From: Aminobacterium sp. MB27-C1
Lineage (GTDB): Bacteria > Synergistota > Synergistia > Synergistales > Aminobacteriaceae
Length of the DNA: 64,000 nt
Assembly: GCF_030908405.1 (NCBI RefSeq)
Contig: NZ_CP133089.1
Span: 2,108,001-2,172,000 of the forward strand
Direction of reading: 5' to 3'
The notes under the pieces are model-generated. The model saw only the letters and a program-made list of their open reading frames with translations, searched no databases and was not told the DNA's origin. Shown here piece by piece: positions 18,444-27,198 of the stretch. The stretch's first letter is position 1, and each line of letters starts with the position of its first letter. The position numbers and the translations under genes were made by a program.

Positions 18444-18476
18444 AAAAAAGCCGGCCTCAAGTTTGAGACCGGCTAA
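18444..18476 (-). terminator. Terminator of nrdJ
   Basis: AGCCGG / CCGGCT hairpin with TTGAGG/CTCAA extension and a following T run on the minus strand, 12 bp after the nrdJ stop. Nearly the same sequence forms the terminator at 15644-15678. Confidence 0.75.
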
Positions 18477-18487
18477 ATCTTTTATTT

Positions 18488-21061
18488 TTACTTACACGGT
18501 GAATAACCGCAGCTAAAACAGTAAGCACATCCAGAAATCATTTCCATGGGGCTGCCACATTCGGGACATTTCAAATCCCTATGTTCTTCTTCCTGCCCTT
18601 CTTTTTCTATCAATTTTTCAAGAAGCATGGCGATAGCATCGGGGATAGAGCGCGCAATATGTGTATCATCGTAGTCGAACACCCAATATTCCTTTCCAGA
18701 AAGGCCTTTCAACGTAGCTATAAAGTCTTCAAGTTTTCCACCACTTCGCAAGCCGATTGAAATAGCCCGTGAAAGAGCTTCTGTCATAGCGTTCAATTCT
18801 GAGCCACTTTTGCCTATTGTTGCAAAGACTTCAAAGGGGTCGGTTCCATCAAAATTAAGGGTTACATACATGCTGCCCCACGGAGTCTTCTGCTTAATTG
18901 TCTTTCCAAAAACAACAAGCCCTGGCCGTTTTTTAACTTTGCTTGTGTGAGGAACTTCTTCTTTCTTTTTAACTTCAATGGGTTGAGCGGAACGAGAGCC
19001 GTCTCTATAGATGGTGATTCCCTTAGCTCCCATTTCATAACACATTTCATATACTCTCTTCACGTCGTCTACTGTTGCCGAATGAGGCAAGTTCACTGTT
19101 TTACTAATGCCACTGTCAATGTATTGGGAGAAAATGCCTGTTACCGCAACGTGTTCATCAGTAGAAATATCATAAGCCGTTACATAGTTCGGGTTAGCGA
19201 TTTGCCCTGTCTGTTTCAGTTCTTGCAACTGTTCTTGGTCTATGAGCTTATGGCAAAATTCTCGCATTTCATGGCCTGAGCCGTCAGTTTTCATTATGCG
19301 ACGTGTCCACGACCATGCAAAGTTAGGCTCAATTCCAGAGCTTGTATCCATAAGCATGGAAATCGAACCTGTAGGAGCAATGCTTAGCCGCCGACTATTT
19401 CGAATCTGCCCCGTAGAGAGGGCTTTCAATACTTCTTTTACTTTTGAAAGACGTTCTTTGTCGTCTCCCAGTCTCTCGTTGTTTATAAGGCTTTCAATAG
19501 CATTAACCAATGTATAAGGAACCGTCTCTGTCTGCTTCATGAAGGCTAAAACGGCATTCATGTCATCAAGATCGGCCTCTTCAAACCACGTAGAGGTAAA
19601 GAGCTCTTCTTGTTGTATCTCTGCCTTGAAGGCATCAAAAAGCTTTTTAACCAAGTGGCTTTCATCGAAAGGAGTTTTGCCCATAACTGAAACAAGCTCT
19701 TCAGTTGCAGAGAGAGCGGCAGCTGACATGCTTTCTCCGAGAGCCGTACAATACTCATTGAAAGAGTCAGAGCCATAACGCATTCCAAGCATAATAGCAG
19801 CATCAGCAAGCCCCATAACACCAAGACCCACCGGACGAATTTTCTTCGTTCGTTCCTCAATGCGAGGCAAAGGATACGAGCAGGCATCAATAACAAGGTC
19901 AAGGTAGTATATTGAACGATAGACCTGATCGATAAAGCCCTCAGCATCAAAAGCAGAAACACCGTCTTGTGTCGTAACAAAGGCTTCAACGTTGATCGAA
20001 CCAAGGTTGCAACTCGTATAGTTAGGCAACGGCTGTTCGCCACAGGGATTCGTCGATTCAATGCACCAGTCTTTATCAAGTTTTAGAAGGTTGTCGGCAT
20101 TCGCTCTGTCAATAAAGAAAACTCCGGGATCTCCCCGTCTCCACGCACTTTCACACAGTTTGTTCCAAAGCTCTTCAGCTTTAACTGTACGTGCTTCTGT
20201 GCCATTAATACGGGACATGAGCGAAAAATCGCCGCCGGTATTCACAGCTTCAATCAAGGCATCTGAAACGCATACAGATATATTGAAGTACGAAAGTTTT
20301 CCTTCTTCGACTTTGGCATCAATAAAATCCATAATATCGGGATGATTGTCGAAAAGCATTCCCATGAGAGCAGCACGACGACGTCCTCCCTGAACAACAA
20401 CAGAGCCCATGGTATTCCATGTCTCCATAAAGGAGATTGGGCCACTAGCCTGTCCACCTGTTCCACCGTTAATTCCTGCCCCTTTTTCTCTTAGCCATCC
20501 AAAATTGCCACCAACGCCGCCGCCGAATTTACTGATGATGCTGGCGTCTTTGACGGAATCGAAAATTCCTTCTATGCTGTCGGGAATGTCAATAACAAAA
20601 CACGCAAAAAGCTGCTGGTTTTTTGTTTTCGATGCAAGTAGCTTTTCGTAGTCATCGAAGGTCATGTCGTCAGGTGATTTATAGATCATCGACGCAAGTT
20701 CTGGCTCGATGGTCATTCCCGCTCCGGCCCCGAAAAGGCATGGGGAATTAAACAAAAACCTCCGGTTTAGAATATCGTTAAAGATGTTCTTTTCTAGGGT
20801 TTGAAGCCAAGAAAGAGCGTGAGAATCATTTTTGTCGAGATAGAGGGTCTCGGCACTGGCGATAATACGCGCCACACGGCGTGCAAATTCCTCAAAAGAA
20901 CGCTCCTGACGTACCGCACCTATTTCCTCATCGTAACGATCAATAAAATAACGCTGGGTAAGAAGCCACATGGCATTTTCTGACAAACGAGGAGTTGAAG
21001 GGTGCTCAAGCACGCTCAGGTCGATCTGTCTATTAAAGCGTTCTTGAAAATGTTTCATCAT
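18488..21061 (-). CDS. nrdJ: Adenosylcobalamin-dependent (class II) ribonucleotide reductase
   Basis: An 857-residue class II enzyme that reduces ribonucleotides to deoxyribonucleotides with B12, independent of oxygen. Active-site motifs are NPCGEQPLPNYTSCNLG (about residues 338-354, with the radical cysteine and the N-x-C-x-E pattern) and PTGSISMLMDTSSGIEPNF. Near the C-terminus a TSCPD-type domain is followed by a zinc-ribbon-like tail CPECGSP...CAYCFSCGYSPC, which likely carries the redox-active cysteines. GAGAGG lies 7 bp before the ATG; a second ATG follows directly. A candidate NrdR box lies upstream. No cobalamin riboswitch was recognised. Confidence 0.96.
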   Translation of the reverse strand: MMKHFQERFNRQIDLSVLEHPSTPRLSENAMWLLTQRYFIDRYDEEIGAVRQERSFEEFARRVARIIASAETLYLDKNDSHALSWLQTLEKNIFNDILNRRFLFNSPCLFGAGAGMTIEPELASMIYKSPDDMTFDDYEKLLASKTKNQQLFACFVIDIPDSIEGIFDSVKDASIISKFGGGVGGNFGWLREKGAGINGGTGGQASGPISFMETWNTMGSVVVQGGRRRAALMGMLFDNHPDIMDFIDAKVEEGKLSYFNISVCVSDALIEAVNTGGDFSLMSRINGTEARTVKAEELWNKLCESAWRRGDPGVFFIDRANADNLLKLDKDWCIESTNPCGEQPLPNYTSCNLGSINVEAFVTTQDGVSAFDAEGFIDQVYRSIYYLDLVIDACSYPLPRIEERTKKIRPVGLGVMGLADAAIMLGMRYGSDSFNEYCTALGESMSAAALSATEELVSVMGKTPFDESHLVKKLFDAFKAEIQQEELFTSTWFEEADLDDMNAVLAFMKQTETVPYTLVNAIESLINNERLGDDKERLSKVKEVLKALSTGQIRNSRRLSIAPTGSISMLMDTSSGIEPNFAWSWTRRIMKTDGSGHEMREFCHKLIDQEQLQELKQTGQIANPNYVTAYDISTDEHVAVTGIFSQYIDSGISKTVNLPHSATVDDVKRVYEMCYEMGAKGITIYRDGSRSAQPIEVKKKEEVPHTSKVKKRPGLVVFGKTIKQKTPWGSMYVTLNFDGTDPFEVFATIGKSGSELNAMTEALSRAISIGLRSGGKLEDFIATLKGLSGKEYWVFDYDDTHIARSIPDAIAMLLEKLIEKEGQEEEHRDLKCPECGSPMEMISGCAYCFSCGYSPCK

Positions 21062-21087
21062 ATCTCTCGACCTCTCTTTATAAAATT

Positions 21088-21103
21088 GCCCTATATATGG
21101 GGC
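21088..21103. promoter_or_regulatory. Candidate NrdR box upstream of nrdJ
   Basis: GCCCTATATATGGGGC is a palindrome whose core CTATATATGG fits the known NrdR-box core (C-w-ATATAT-w-G) at nearly every position. It lies 27 bp before the nrdJ start. A weaker match (CATTATATGG, 21153) lies 62 bp further, about six helical turns away. Confidence 0.5.
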
Positions 21104-21275
21104 TTATGAAAAGTAAAAACGCTAATTATAAATTTAGCACAAAATTTTTTCTCATTATATGGTCGTAAATACTCTTTTTTTCTTGGGACATTTATTACAA
21201 TACTACCCAGGGTGTAACATGATATCATAATGCTGCATGTAAAAAAGCATAAACTTCTGCGGAGGAGGAAAAGTA

Positions 21276-22457
21276 GTGAGTACATATAATTTCGATACTA
21301 TTATTGATCGACATCATACTTCGTGTGAAAAATGGGATTTTCTAAAACAAAAATTTGGGCGTGACGACTTGCTTGCCATGTGGGTTGCTGATATGGATTT
21401 TACAGCCCCTCCAGAAGTTATTGAAGTGCTTAAAGAACGAGTTGACCACGGGATTTTTGGCTACACAGGAAAAACAGAAAGCTATTTCGAGTCAATTGTA
21501 CAGTGGGTTGACAAGAGACATGACTGGAAAATTAAGCCTGAGTGGATATGCCATTCCCCTGGTGTAGTTCCTGCGCTCTCCATGGCTGTTCTCGCTTTAA
21601 CTCAGCCTGGCGATGGTATTATTTTACAAACACCTGTATACCCTCCCTTTTATAGTTCAGCAAGCGGTCAGGGACGTCATATTGTAGAGAACCCTCTTGT
21701 GCTTCGTGATGGCCATTTTGAAATTGATTTTGATGACCTTGAGAAGAAAATAGATCCGTCGGTAAAAATGCTCTTCCTTTGCAATCCTCATAATCCGACT
21801 GGTAGGGTCTGGACAGAAGAAGAATTGCGAAAGATTGGCGAAATTTGTGTTCGTCACAACCTTATTATTGTGTCTGATGAGATTCACTCAGATATTATCT
21901 ATAAGGGATTCCGCCATATTCCAATTGCATCTCTTTCTGATGAAATAGCAGCGAGAACTATTACGTGTATTGCTCCAAGCAAAACTTTCAATATTGCAGG
22001 GCTCTCAACGTCTGCCATTATTATTCCTGATGAAGATCTTCGAGCTCAGTACACTTCAATCCTAAAATTTCTTCATATCGACAGTGGAAACATCTTCGGA
22101 ACATTTGCATTGGAAGCTGCATATCGAAAGGGAGAACCTTGGCTTGAAGAGTTAATTGAATACCTTGAAGGAAACGTAAATTTTATCGAGGAATTCCTGA
22201 AAGAGAACATTTCCTCAATAAAGCTGATTCGACCGGAAGGAACATATGTTCCTTTCATTGACTGCCGTGAACTCGGCCTTTCTGGCGACGAACTTCTTGA
22301 TCTGTTCGTCAATAAGGCTCGTGTAGCTATGAACAACGGAGCCTGGTTCGGTAAGGGCGGCGAGGGCTTTATGCGTATTAATATTGCTGCACCTCGAACC
22401 GTTATCAAAGAGGGGCTCGAAAGAATTGCACGCGCTGTTGCGTGTATTGAAAAATAA
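21276..22457 (+). CDS. PatB/MalY-type PLP aminotransferase / C-S beta-lyase
   Basis: A 393-residue fold-type I PLP enzyme. The N-terminus WDFLKQKFGRDDLLAMWVADMDF is characteristic of the PatB/MalY branch, which cleaves cystathionine and related cysteine conjugates to a thiol, pyruvate and ammonia. The PLP lysine lies in APSKTFNIAGL (about residue 233) and CNPHNPTGRVW is the usual loop. GTG start at 21276 after GGAGGAGG (21261-21268). Transcribed away from nrdJ and toward the cysteine desulfidase operon; a sulfur-amino-acid role is plausible. The true substrate is not readable. Confidence 0.87.
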   Translation: MSTYNFDTIIDRHHTSCEKWDFLKQKFGRDDLLAMWVADMDFTAPPEVIEVLKERVDHGIFGYTGKTESYFESIVQWVDKRHDWKIKPEWICHSPGVVPALSMAVLALTQPGDGIILQTPVYPPFYSSASGQGRHIVENPLVLRDGHFEIDFDDLEKKIDPSVKMLFLCNPHNPTGRVWTEEELRKIGEICVRHNLIIVSDEIHSDIIYKGFRHIPIASLSDEIAARTITCIAPSKTFNIAGLSTSAIIIPDEDLRAQYTSILKFLHIDSGNIFGTFALEAAYRKGEPWLEELIEYLEGNVNFIEEFLKENISSIKLIRPEGTYVPFIDCRELGLSGDELLDLFVNKARVAMNNGAWFGKGGEGFMRINIAAPRTVIKEGLERIARAVACIEK

Positions 22458-22465
22458 CGATAGAT

Positions 22466-22508
22466 AAAAAGAGCGGAACCTCTGTTTATGAAGGTTCCGC
22501 TCCTTTTT
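22466..22508. terminator. Bidirectional terminator
   Basis: GAGCGGAACCT (22471-22481) pairs with AGGTTCCGCTC (22492-22502), flanked by A and T runs on both sides, between two convergent genes. Confidence 0.85.
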
Positions 22509-22514
22509 ACTCTT

Positions 22515-23102
22515 TTATTCCGTTCTCTCTTTTAAGGGCTTGCCCAAGTTTTTTCTAATGTATGGACAATAAAGAGCTGCTACAGGATTATGTCCAAGTT
22601 TCCGATCTTTTACAACTAATGTCGTCACTGGTGCTTTCGAGTGACGGTAGAAAACAGAATCATGACCTACGCATAAGCCTAAAAGGATATTGAACTCACA
22701 TCCCGCCTCGTTTAAAACTCTGGCCTGCTCGGCAGGATTGCATGAGGCACTTCCCAGCCAGGGGCGTCTTTCCATTCCAAGGCTTTCTTTTGTCATGCCG
22801 CCAACTTTGCAACAGACAGAATTGAGTTCAAACTCCTTGGAGATGATATCCCCCAAAATGGCAGCTTCTTCGGCAAAACCAACACAAAAAGCGAGCCCCA
22901 ACTTTTTAAATCCCATTCGCCGCGCAAATTCCAGTGTTTCATCAACTCGACAGGCTTCTCCATAAAAGAGAGCTTCGATCTCTGCTGAAACGGTAACAAG
23001 CCGTCTATCGAGAGAATTTTCCTCATAGAGAGCCAAGCTGTCTTTAGTAACACATGGATTTCCCTCTCTACAAGGGTGGGCTTTACACTTATGACACTGC
23101 AT
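22515..23102 (-). CDS. DUF1847 cysteine-rich metal-binding protein
   Basis: About 195 residues, beginning MQCHKCKAHPCREG, the signature I associate with DUF1847 (a putative metal-binding family of unknown function). Further conserved cysteines occur in CVGFAEEA, VCCKVGG, SCNPAEQA, CEFNILLGLCVGHD. GAGGAGG lies 12 bp before the chosen ATG (23102), and the start overlaps the end of the cysteine desulfidase gene by 14 bp, so the two are translationally coupled. Last gene of the eleven-gene operon. A role in sulfur or metal handling next to cysteine breakdown is an inference only. Confidence 0.75.
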   Translation of the reverse strand: MQCHKCKAHPCREGNPCVTKDSLALYEENSLDRRLVTVSAEIEALFYGEACRVDETLEFARRMGFKKLGLAFCVGFAEEAAILGDIISKEFELNSVCCKVGGMTKESLGMERRPWLGSASCNPAEQARVLNEAGCEFNILLGLCVGHDSVFYRHSKAPVTTLVVKDRKLGHNPVAALYCPYIRKNLGKPLKERTE

Positions 23103-24420
23103 GCTCAGATGGGTCCTCCTCTGCATATCGTCGAGAGACGAAATCAATAATGATATTATCTACGTTTGTCATACCTTCGATATTAATTGCTGCAGCATTG
23201 GCAACAGTTTTTTCTATCGTTTCATCAACAACGCCTTGAGGCCCATCGAGTTCGTTTCCATCAAGCACAATCATAGCTGCACAATAAGCCTCGTATGCTC
23301 CCGTTCCAACCTTGAGAGCACATGTATCTTTTGCTCCATCACAAAGCATACCAACGAGGTTACTGACAAGAATCTCAACAGCCTTTTCTACTTTATGCAA
23401 ATCTTTTGAAAGAAGGAATGTTATACCAGCTGCTGCACCAGCTCCAGCGGCAACGCTGCACCCACATACAGGGCTTAACCGTCCCATTCTGCTTTTAAGA
23501 AAGCTCGTGGTAAGGTGGCTGAGTGTAATAGCTTTTGCCATTTCTTCTTTATTTTTATGATAATGCTCTGCCACAATATATACGGGCAAAATCGCTGTTA
23601 TTCCGTGATTTCCGCTTCCAGCACTGCTCATAACAGGAAGGGGAGCTCCGCCCATTCGTGCATCTGAAGCAGCGGCAGAAATAGCTTTTATTTTATTACC
23701 AAGGGTTCGGGTATCCCCATCTTCAACATATTTCATCATGGATTTACCTACACCGAGCCCTAATTTTCTCTTAGGATCAAGCCCAAGTTCGGCAATTTCC
23801 ATATTCATTCGTACGCCTTCCATAACATAATCAATATCCTCTTCGTCCATATTATCCATGATGCTTACGAGGTCACGATAGGACATTGCTTTGATCTGGT
23901 CAGGAATACTTTTTTCATCGTTTTTATTTGCATTCTGAGAAATTCCTTGAAGGGCATATGTTGATTTGCCATCAAGAGTAACTTTAACAATATTAGTGTG
24001 GCTTCCTTCAATGACACATTCAGCGGTGTGATGTTCTGTCGTCACTATAGCCCGCACATATACACCATGTTTATTCATGTCGGGTAAAACTTTAACGCAA
24101 TTCTGTTCTATGAGGCTCTCTGCCTGCGTTACAGCGTTATCAGTACAATCTCGCAATACTTCAAGGCCGTAATCAGCATGACCACAAATGACCGCCAGAG
24201 CGGCAGCGATAACATTTCCTTTTAAGCCATTTGTGCCTGGGATGCCGACTGCAATTCCATTCTTATAGATACTGCTGCTAACCGTTGCTTCTACATTTCT
24301 AACTTTCTCACGGCCGGCCTCTTCCCACGCCCGGGCGACAGCCAACGCTACCGCACCGGGCTCAGTACACCCAAGTGCGGGTTTTACTTCAGAGTGCAAA
24401 AACTCTTTCACTGTAAACAT
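23089..24420 (-). CDS. cyuA: L-cysteine desulfidase (CyuA/YhaM, UPF0597 family)
   Basis: A 443-residue [4Fe-4S] enzyme family that breaks L-cysteine into pyruvate, sulfide and ammonia (some members act on serine). The N-terminal motif ALGCTEPGAVALAVA, the central CGCSVAAGAGAAAGI and GMLCDGAKDTCALKVGTGA provide the cluster and active-site cysteines of the family. It lies 23 bp after the lyase gene and overlaps the DUF1847 gene. In this operon it would consume cysteine released by the lyase, if the substrate is a cysteine adduct. Substrate assignment within the family remains uncertain. Confidence 0.87.
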   Translation of the reverse strand: MFTVKEFLHSEVKPALGCTEPGAVALAVARAWEEAGREKVRNVEATVSSSIYKNGIAVGIPGTNGLKGNVIAAALAVICGHADYGLEVLRDCTDNAVTQAESLIEQNCVKVLPDMNKHGVYVRAIVTTEHHTAECVIEGSHTNIVKVTLDGKSTYALQGISQNANKNDEKSIPDQIKAMSYRDLVSIMDNMDEEDIDYVMEGVRMNMEIAELGLDPKRKLGLGVGKSMMKYVEDGDTRTLGNKIKAISAAASDARMGGAPLPVMSSAGSGNHGITAILPVYIVAEHYHKNKEEMAKAITLSHLTTSFLKSRMGRLSPVCGCSVAAGAGAAAGITFLLSKDLHKVEKAVEILVSNLVGMLCDGAKDTCALKVGTGAYEAYCAAMIVLDGNELDGPQGVVDETIEKTVANAAAINIEGMTNVDNIIIDFVSRRYAEEDPSEHAVS

Positions 24421-24443
24421 ATTTCTTCCCCCTTTATATTGTG

Positions 24444-25820
24444 CTAGGCTAAATATTCTTTATCTGAAGCAGACAACTCTTTTGAACGAGCAATAACTTG
24501 CTCTGTTAATTCAACAGATTTTCCTATGTGTTTTGAATAATCCATAACAGCATCAAGCTCAGCTGATGACACATGTTTCTTTATTTCAGGGTCATTCATC
24601 AAAATGTCTCGGAACTTCATATTGTTGTTTTGTGCTTGCATTACGGCATCACGAATGAGATGGTGGGCTGTTTGTTTTCCTACTTTTTTACCTATATAGA
24701 ACATGAGAGCTTCAGAGAAAAGCATTCCATGGAGCATATCTAAATTTTGGGAAATTCTTTTTTCATTGATATCCAAACCAGCTAAGACAGCGTTACACGC
24801 CTCAAGCATCTTCGCTGTCATAATACTGCTTTCCGGCATAGAATGCCAGTCTAGACGCCAGCTTCTTGTATCTCGCTCGTGTTCAGAAATCATACCCTGA
24901 AGTCCAAGATTTGCATTAGAAATAACGATTCGAGCCATTGCAACAACAAATTCAGATGTTTCGGCATTTCTCTTATGAGGCATAGTGCTGCTACCAACAT
25001 AATGTTCTCCCAGAGGCTCTTGAAGTTCGAGAATTTCTGTTCGGCTTAACTGGAATATCTCGTTTGCGATTCTTCCTATGGTTCCTGCAATCATTCCCAG
25101 TACGGAAAGATATTCTGCGAATGTATCACGAGAGCTTCCCCAGCCTGTTGCGGGAACTCCCAAGTCTAATTCTTTCATTACACCATCTATTGTTTCAAGA
25201 GCCTTTTCACCAAGGCCAGCCATAGTACCTGTGCCGCCATGAAGCATTCCTACGAAAAGAGTCTCTTTCATATGTTTCATTCGCTCAATATCTCTACGAA
25301 CTTCAGCAATCCACCCTGCAAATTTCAAGCCTAATGTAATAGGAAGTCCCTGTTGGTTGTGAGTACGGCCTGCCATGGGGAAATCTTTATATTTTTCAGC
25401 AAGTGGAATCAATATCTCTTCCATACGGCAAAGATCTCTGAAAATGATGTGATATGCATCGCGGATTTCCATAACCATTCCAGTGTCTTCAATATCTTGC
25501 GTTGTGGGGCCATAATGGATGTATTCTCCAGCATTACCCTCGCAGATATTCTGAACAGCTTTAATAAGAGGAACAAAGGAATGTCCAGTTTCAGCTATAC
25601 CTTTTTTGATAGCGTCTATATCAAGAAGCTCCATATGAGCTTTTTTCTGAATTTCCTCAGCTGCTTCTTCAGGAATAACTCCAAGTTTCCCTTGAACTTT
25701 AGCTAAAGCAGATTCGATATCCAACCATCTCTGGTATCTTTTTCTATCATCAAAAACAGCTCGTGCTTCTTCTGTTCCCCAACCATTTTTATAAAATTCA
25801 GAATCAATAATATGAGACAT
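24444..25820 (-). CDS. Adenylosuccinate-lyase-like C-N/C-S lyase releasing fumarate
   Basis: A 458-residue member of the aspartase/fumarase superfamily. The signature loop GSSTMPHKRN is present (about residue 275), with HYGPTTQDIEDT and GRTHNQQGLPITLG supplying active-site residues. Superfamily members eliminate fumarate from succinyl adducts. It is unlikely to be the housekeeping PurB: it sits in a transport/catabolic operon with fumarase, malic enzyme and an MmgE/PrpD protein. Characterised relatives acting in catabolism include iminodisuccinate C-N lyase and EDDS lyase. I infer it splits a succinylated amino acid. A carboxymuconate-cycloisomerase-type role is the main alternative. Confidence 0.8.
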   Translation of the reverse strand: MSHIIDSEFYKNGWGTEEARAVFDDRKRYQRWLDIESALAKVQGKLGVIPEEAAEEIQKKAHMELLDIDAIKKGIAETGHSFVPLIKAVQNICEGNAGEYIHYGPTTQDIEDTGMVMEIRDAYHIIFRDLCRMEEILIPLAEKYKDFPMAGRTHNQQGLPITLGLKFAGWIAEVRRDIERMKHMKETLFVGMLHGGTGTMAGLGEKALETIDGVMKELDLGVPATGWGSSRDTFAEYLSVLGMIAGTIGRIANEIFQLSRTEILELQEPLGEHYVGSSTMPHKRNAETSEFVVAMARIVISNANLGLQGMISEHERDTRSWRLDWHSMPESSIMTAKMLEACNAVLAGLDINEKRISQNLDMLHGMLFSEALMFYIGKKVGKQTAHHLIRDAVMQAQNNNMKFRDILMNDPEIKKHVSSAELDAVMDYSKHIGKSVELTEQVIARSKELSASDKEYLA

Positions 25821-25836
25821 CTCTTAAGCCCTCCGC

Positions 25837-27186
25837 TTATAGTAAGGATTCAAAATCAAATGCATTAATTTTATCCATGTCATATGTCCAACGAACAATA
25901 CTTTCTCGTTTTTGCTCTGAAAATCGATACGATGTCAGTTGGTTAAACTTATCAATCATTTCTTCACGACTCATTGGTGTTTCTGGATCCCCACGTCGGT
26001 ATAAGTTCTCTTCCGTAAGAATTGTTCCATCAACGAGCTCTATAGAAACTTTACATGGACGACATTTAGGAAATTTCTTATTTACATCTTCATCAAAAAC
26101 TAGTTCAACTTTCTTCATTACGTTCTGGATAGTTGAATCTTTTAAGGTCTCTTCGGTCATATTGACAAAAGTAATCTCTTTTTTCGTTATCAAGAAGGCC
26201 AAACAGAACGGTATGCTAAATTTTGCTTCTTCCAATGTCCGTGGATTAAGAATGCCAGCAACATCGATGGCTTTTTGATAAACTCGAGCTTCAATCCGCT
26301 TGATTTTCTCTGGGTCAAGTGGAGTTTTCTTTAAAATTTTTTGAGTTGCGTCGATCATGGAGTGGGTCTGTCCACAAGTGGGATACCCCTTAAAGTTAAC
26401 CTCACTCACTTTATATAGAGTTCCTAATCTATCGTTTAATTTTGCATAATTACTCGATGGGGAAACCGCTTTACAAAAGCCTTTTTCCCCTTCGAAAATA
26501 TGCTCAGGACCAGGAATATTCTGTTGAGCAAGACGAGCAGCGATAATTCCTGAAAGAACAGCTTTCCCTGGATGGAATGGTTTTGCTTCTACCTGTCCAT
26601 CAAGAAGGAATTGCCATAATCCGGATGCCTGAGCCCCAGCATGAGCAAGTGCCCAAACAATTTGTTCTTCAGATAGATCTAAAATTTTCGCCGCCGCAGC
26701 CGTAGCACCGAAAGTTCCTGCTGTTGCAGTCGTGTGCCAAATAGTGTAGTGATCTTGCCCAAGACACTCTCCTACACGGATAGCCAAATCGTATCCAGCA
26801 ACAGCTGCTTCAATAGCCTTGTGACCAGTTATGCCTTTTTCTGCCCCGAGAGCCCAAATTACCGGAAAGACAACTGTTCCGATATGCATAATCGATTCAC
26901 GGTGCCCATCATCCACTTCAGAAATATGCCCCAACGCTCCATTGGCAAAAGCAGCCCATAGAGGATTCGTTTTCTGATCGCTTCCTAATATAGAAAGATT
27001 TCCAACCCCACCCATTTCAAGAGCGAAGTTTATATATTTTTGAGTTATGTTAGGATGCTCATAGGCGTTCAGCACCGCCCCTAACCAATCCAAAACACAA
27101 TCTTTTGTTTTAGCTACAACTTCTTCTGGAAGTTTTTCATAGGCAACGCCATGAATAAAAGAAGCTAATTCTCTGGAATAACTCAA
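25837..27186 (-). CDS. MmgE/PrpD family protein, possible epimerase
   Basis: A 449-residue MmgE/PrpD protein. The family includes 2-methylcitrate dehydratase, aconitate decarboxylase and iminodisuccinate epimerase. Recognisable blocks are LDWLGAVLNAYEHP, SEVDDGHRESIMHIGTVVFP (about residues 92-111) and FKGYPTCGQTHSMIDA (about 266-281). No methylcitrate synthase or lyase is nearby, so propionate catabolism is not supported. It lies 16 bp before the lyase gene, the pairing expected if it epimerises a succinyl adduct so that one stereospecific lyase can use all forms. Function is inferred from context. Confidence 0.82.
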   Translation of the reverse strand: MSYSRELASFIHGVAYEKLPEEVVAKTKDCVLDWLGAVLNAYEHPNITQKYINFALEMGGVGNLSILGSDQKTNPLWAAFANGALGHISEVDDGHRESIMHIGTVVFPVIWALGAEKGITGHKAIEAAVAGYDLAIRVGECLGQDHYTIWHTTATAGTFGATAAAAKILDLSEEQIVWALAHAGAQASGLWQFLLDGQVEAKPFHPGKAVLSGIIAARLAQQNIPGPEHIFEGEKGFCKAVSPSSNYAKLNDRLGTLYKVSEVNFKGYPTCGQTHSMIDATQKILKKTPLDPEKIKRIEARVYQKAIDVAGILNPRTLEEAKFSIPFCLAFLITKKEITFVNMTEETLKDSTIQNVMKKVELVFDEDVNKKFPKCRPCKVSIELVDGTILTEENLYRRGDPETPMSREEMIDKFNQLTSYRFSEQKRESIVRWTYDMDKINAFDFESLL

Positions 27187-27198
27187 TGTTTTTCCTCC

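Noticed and set aside
21104-21275. Possible cobalamin riboswitch upstream of nrdJ
   Set aside because: The region is AT-rich and lacks a recognisable B12-box; only palindromes were seen.
24444-25820. Housekeeping adenylosuccinate lyase (purB)
   Set aside because: No purine genes adjacent; it sits in a catabolic operon with a carboxylate importer. A genome check for another purB would settle it.
25837-27186. 2-methylcitrate dehydratase for propionate catabolism
   Set aside because: No methylcitrate synthase or methylisocitrate lyase nearby; the neighbouring lyase, fumarase and malic enzyme suggest another substrate.
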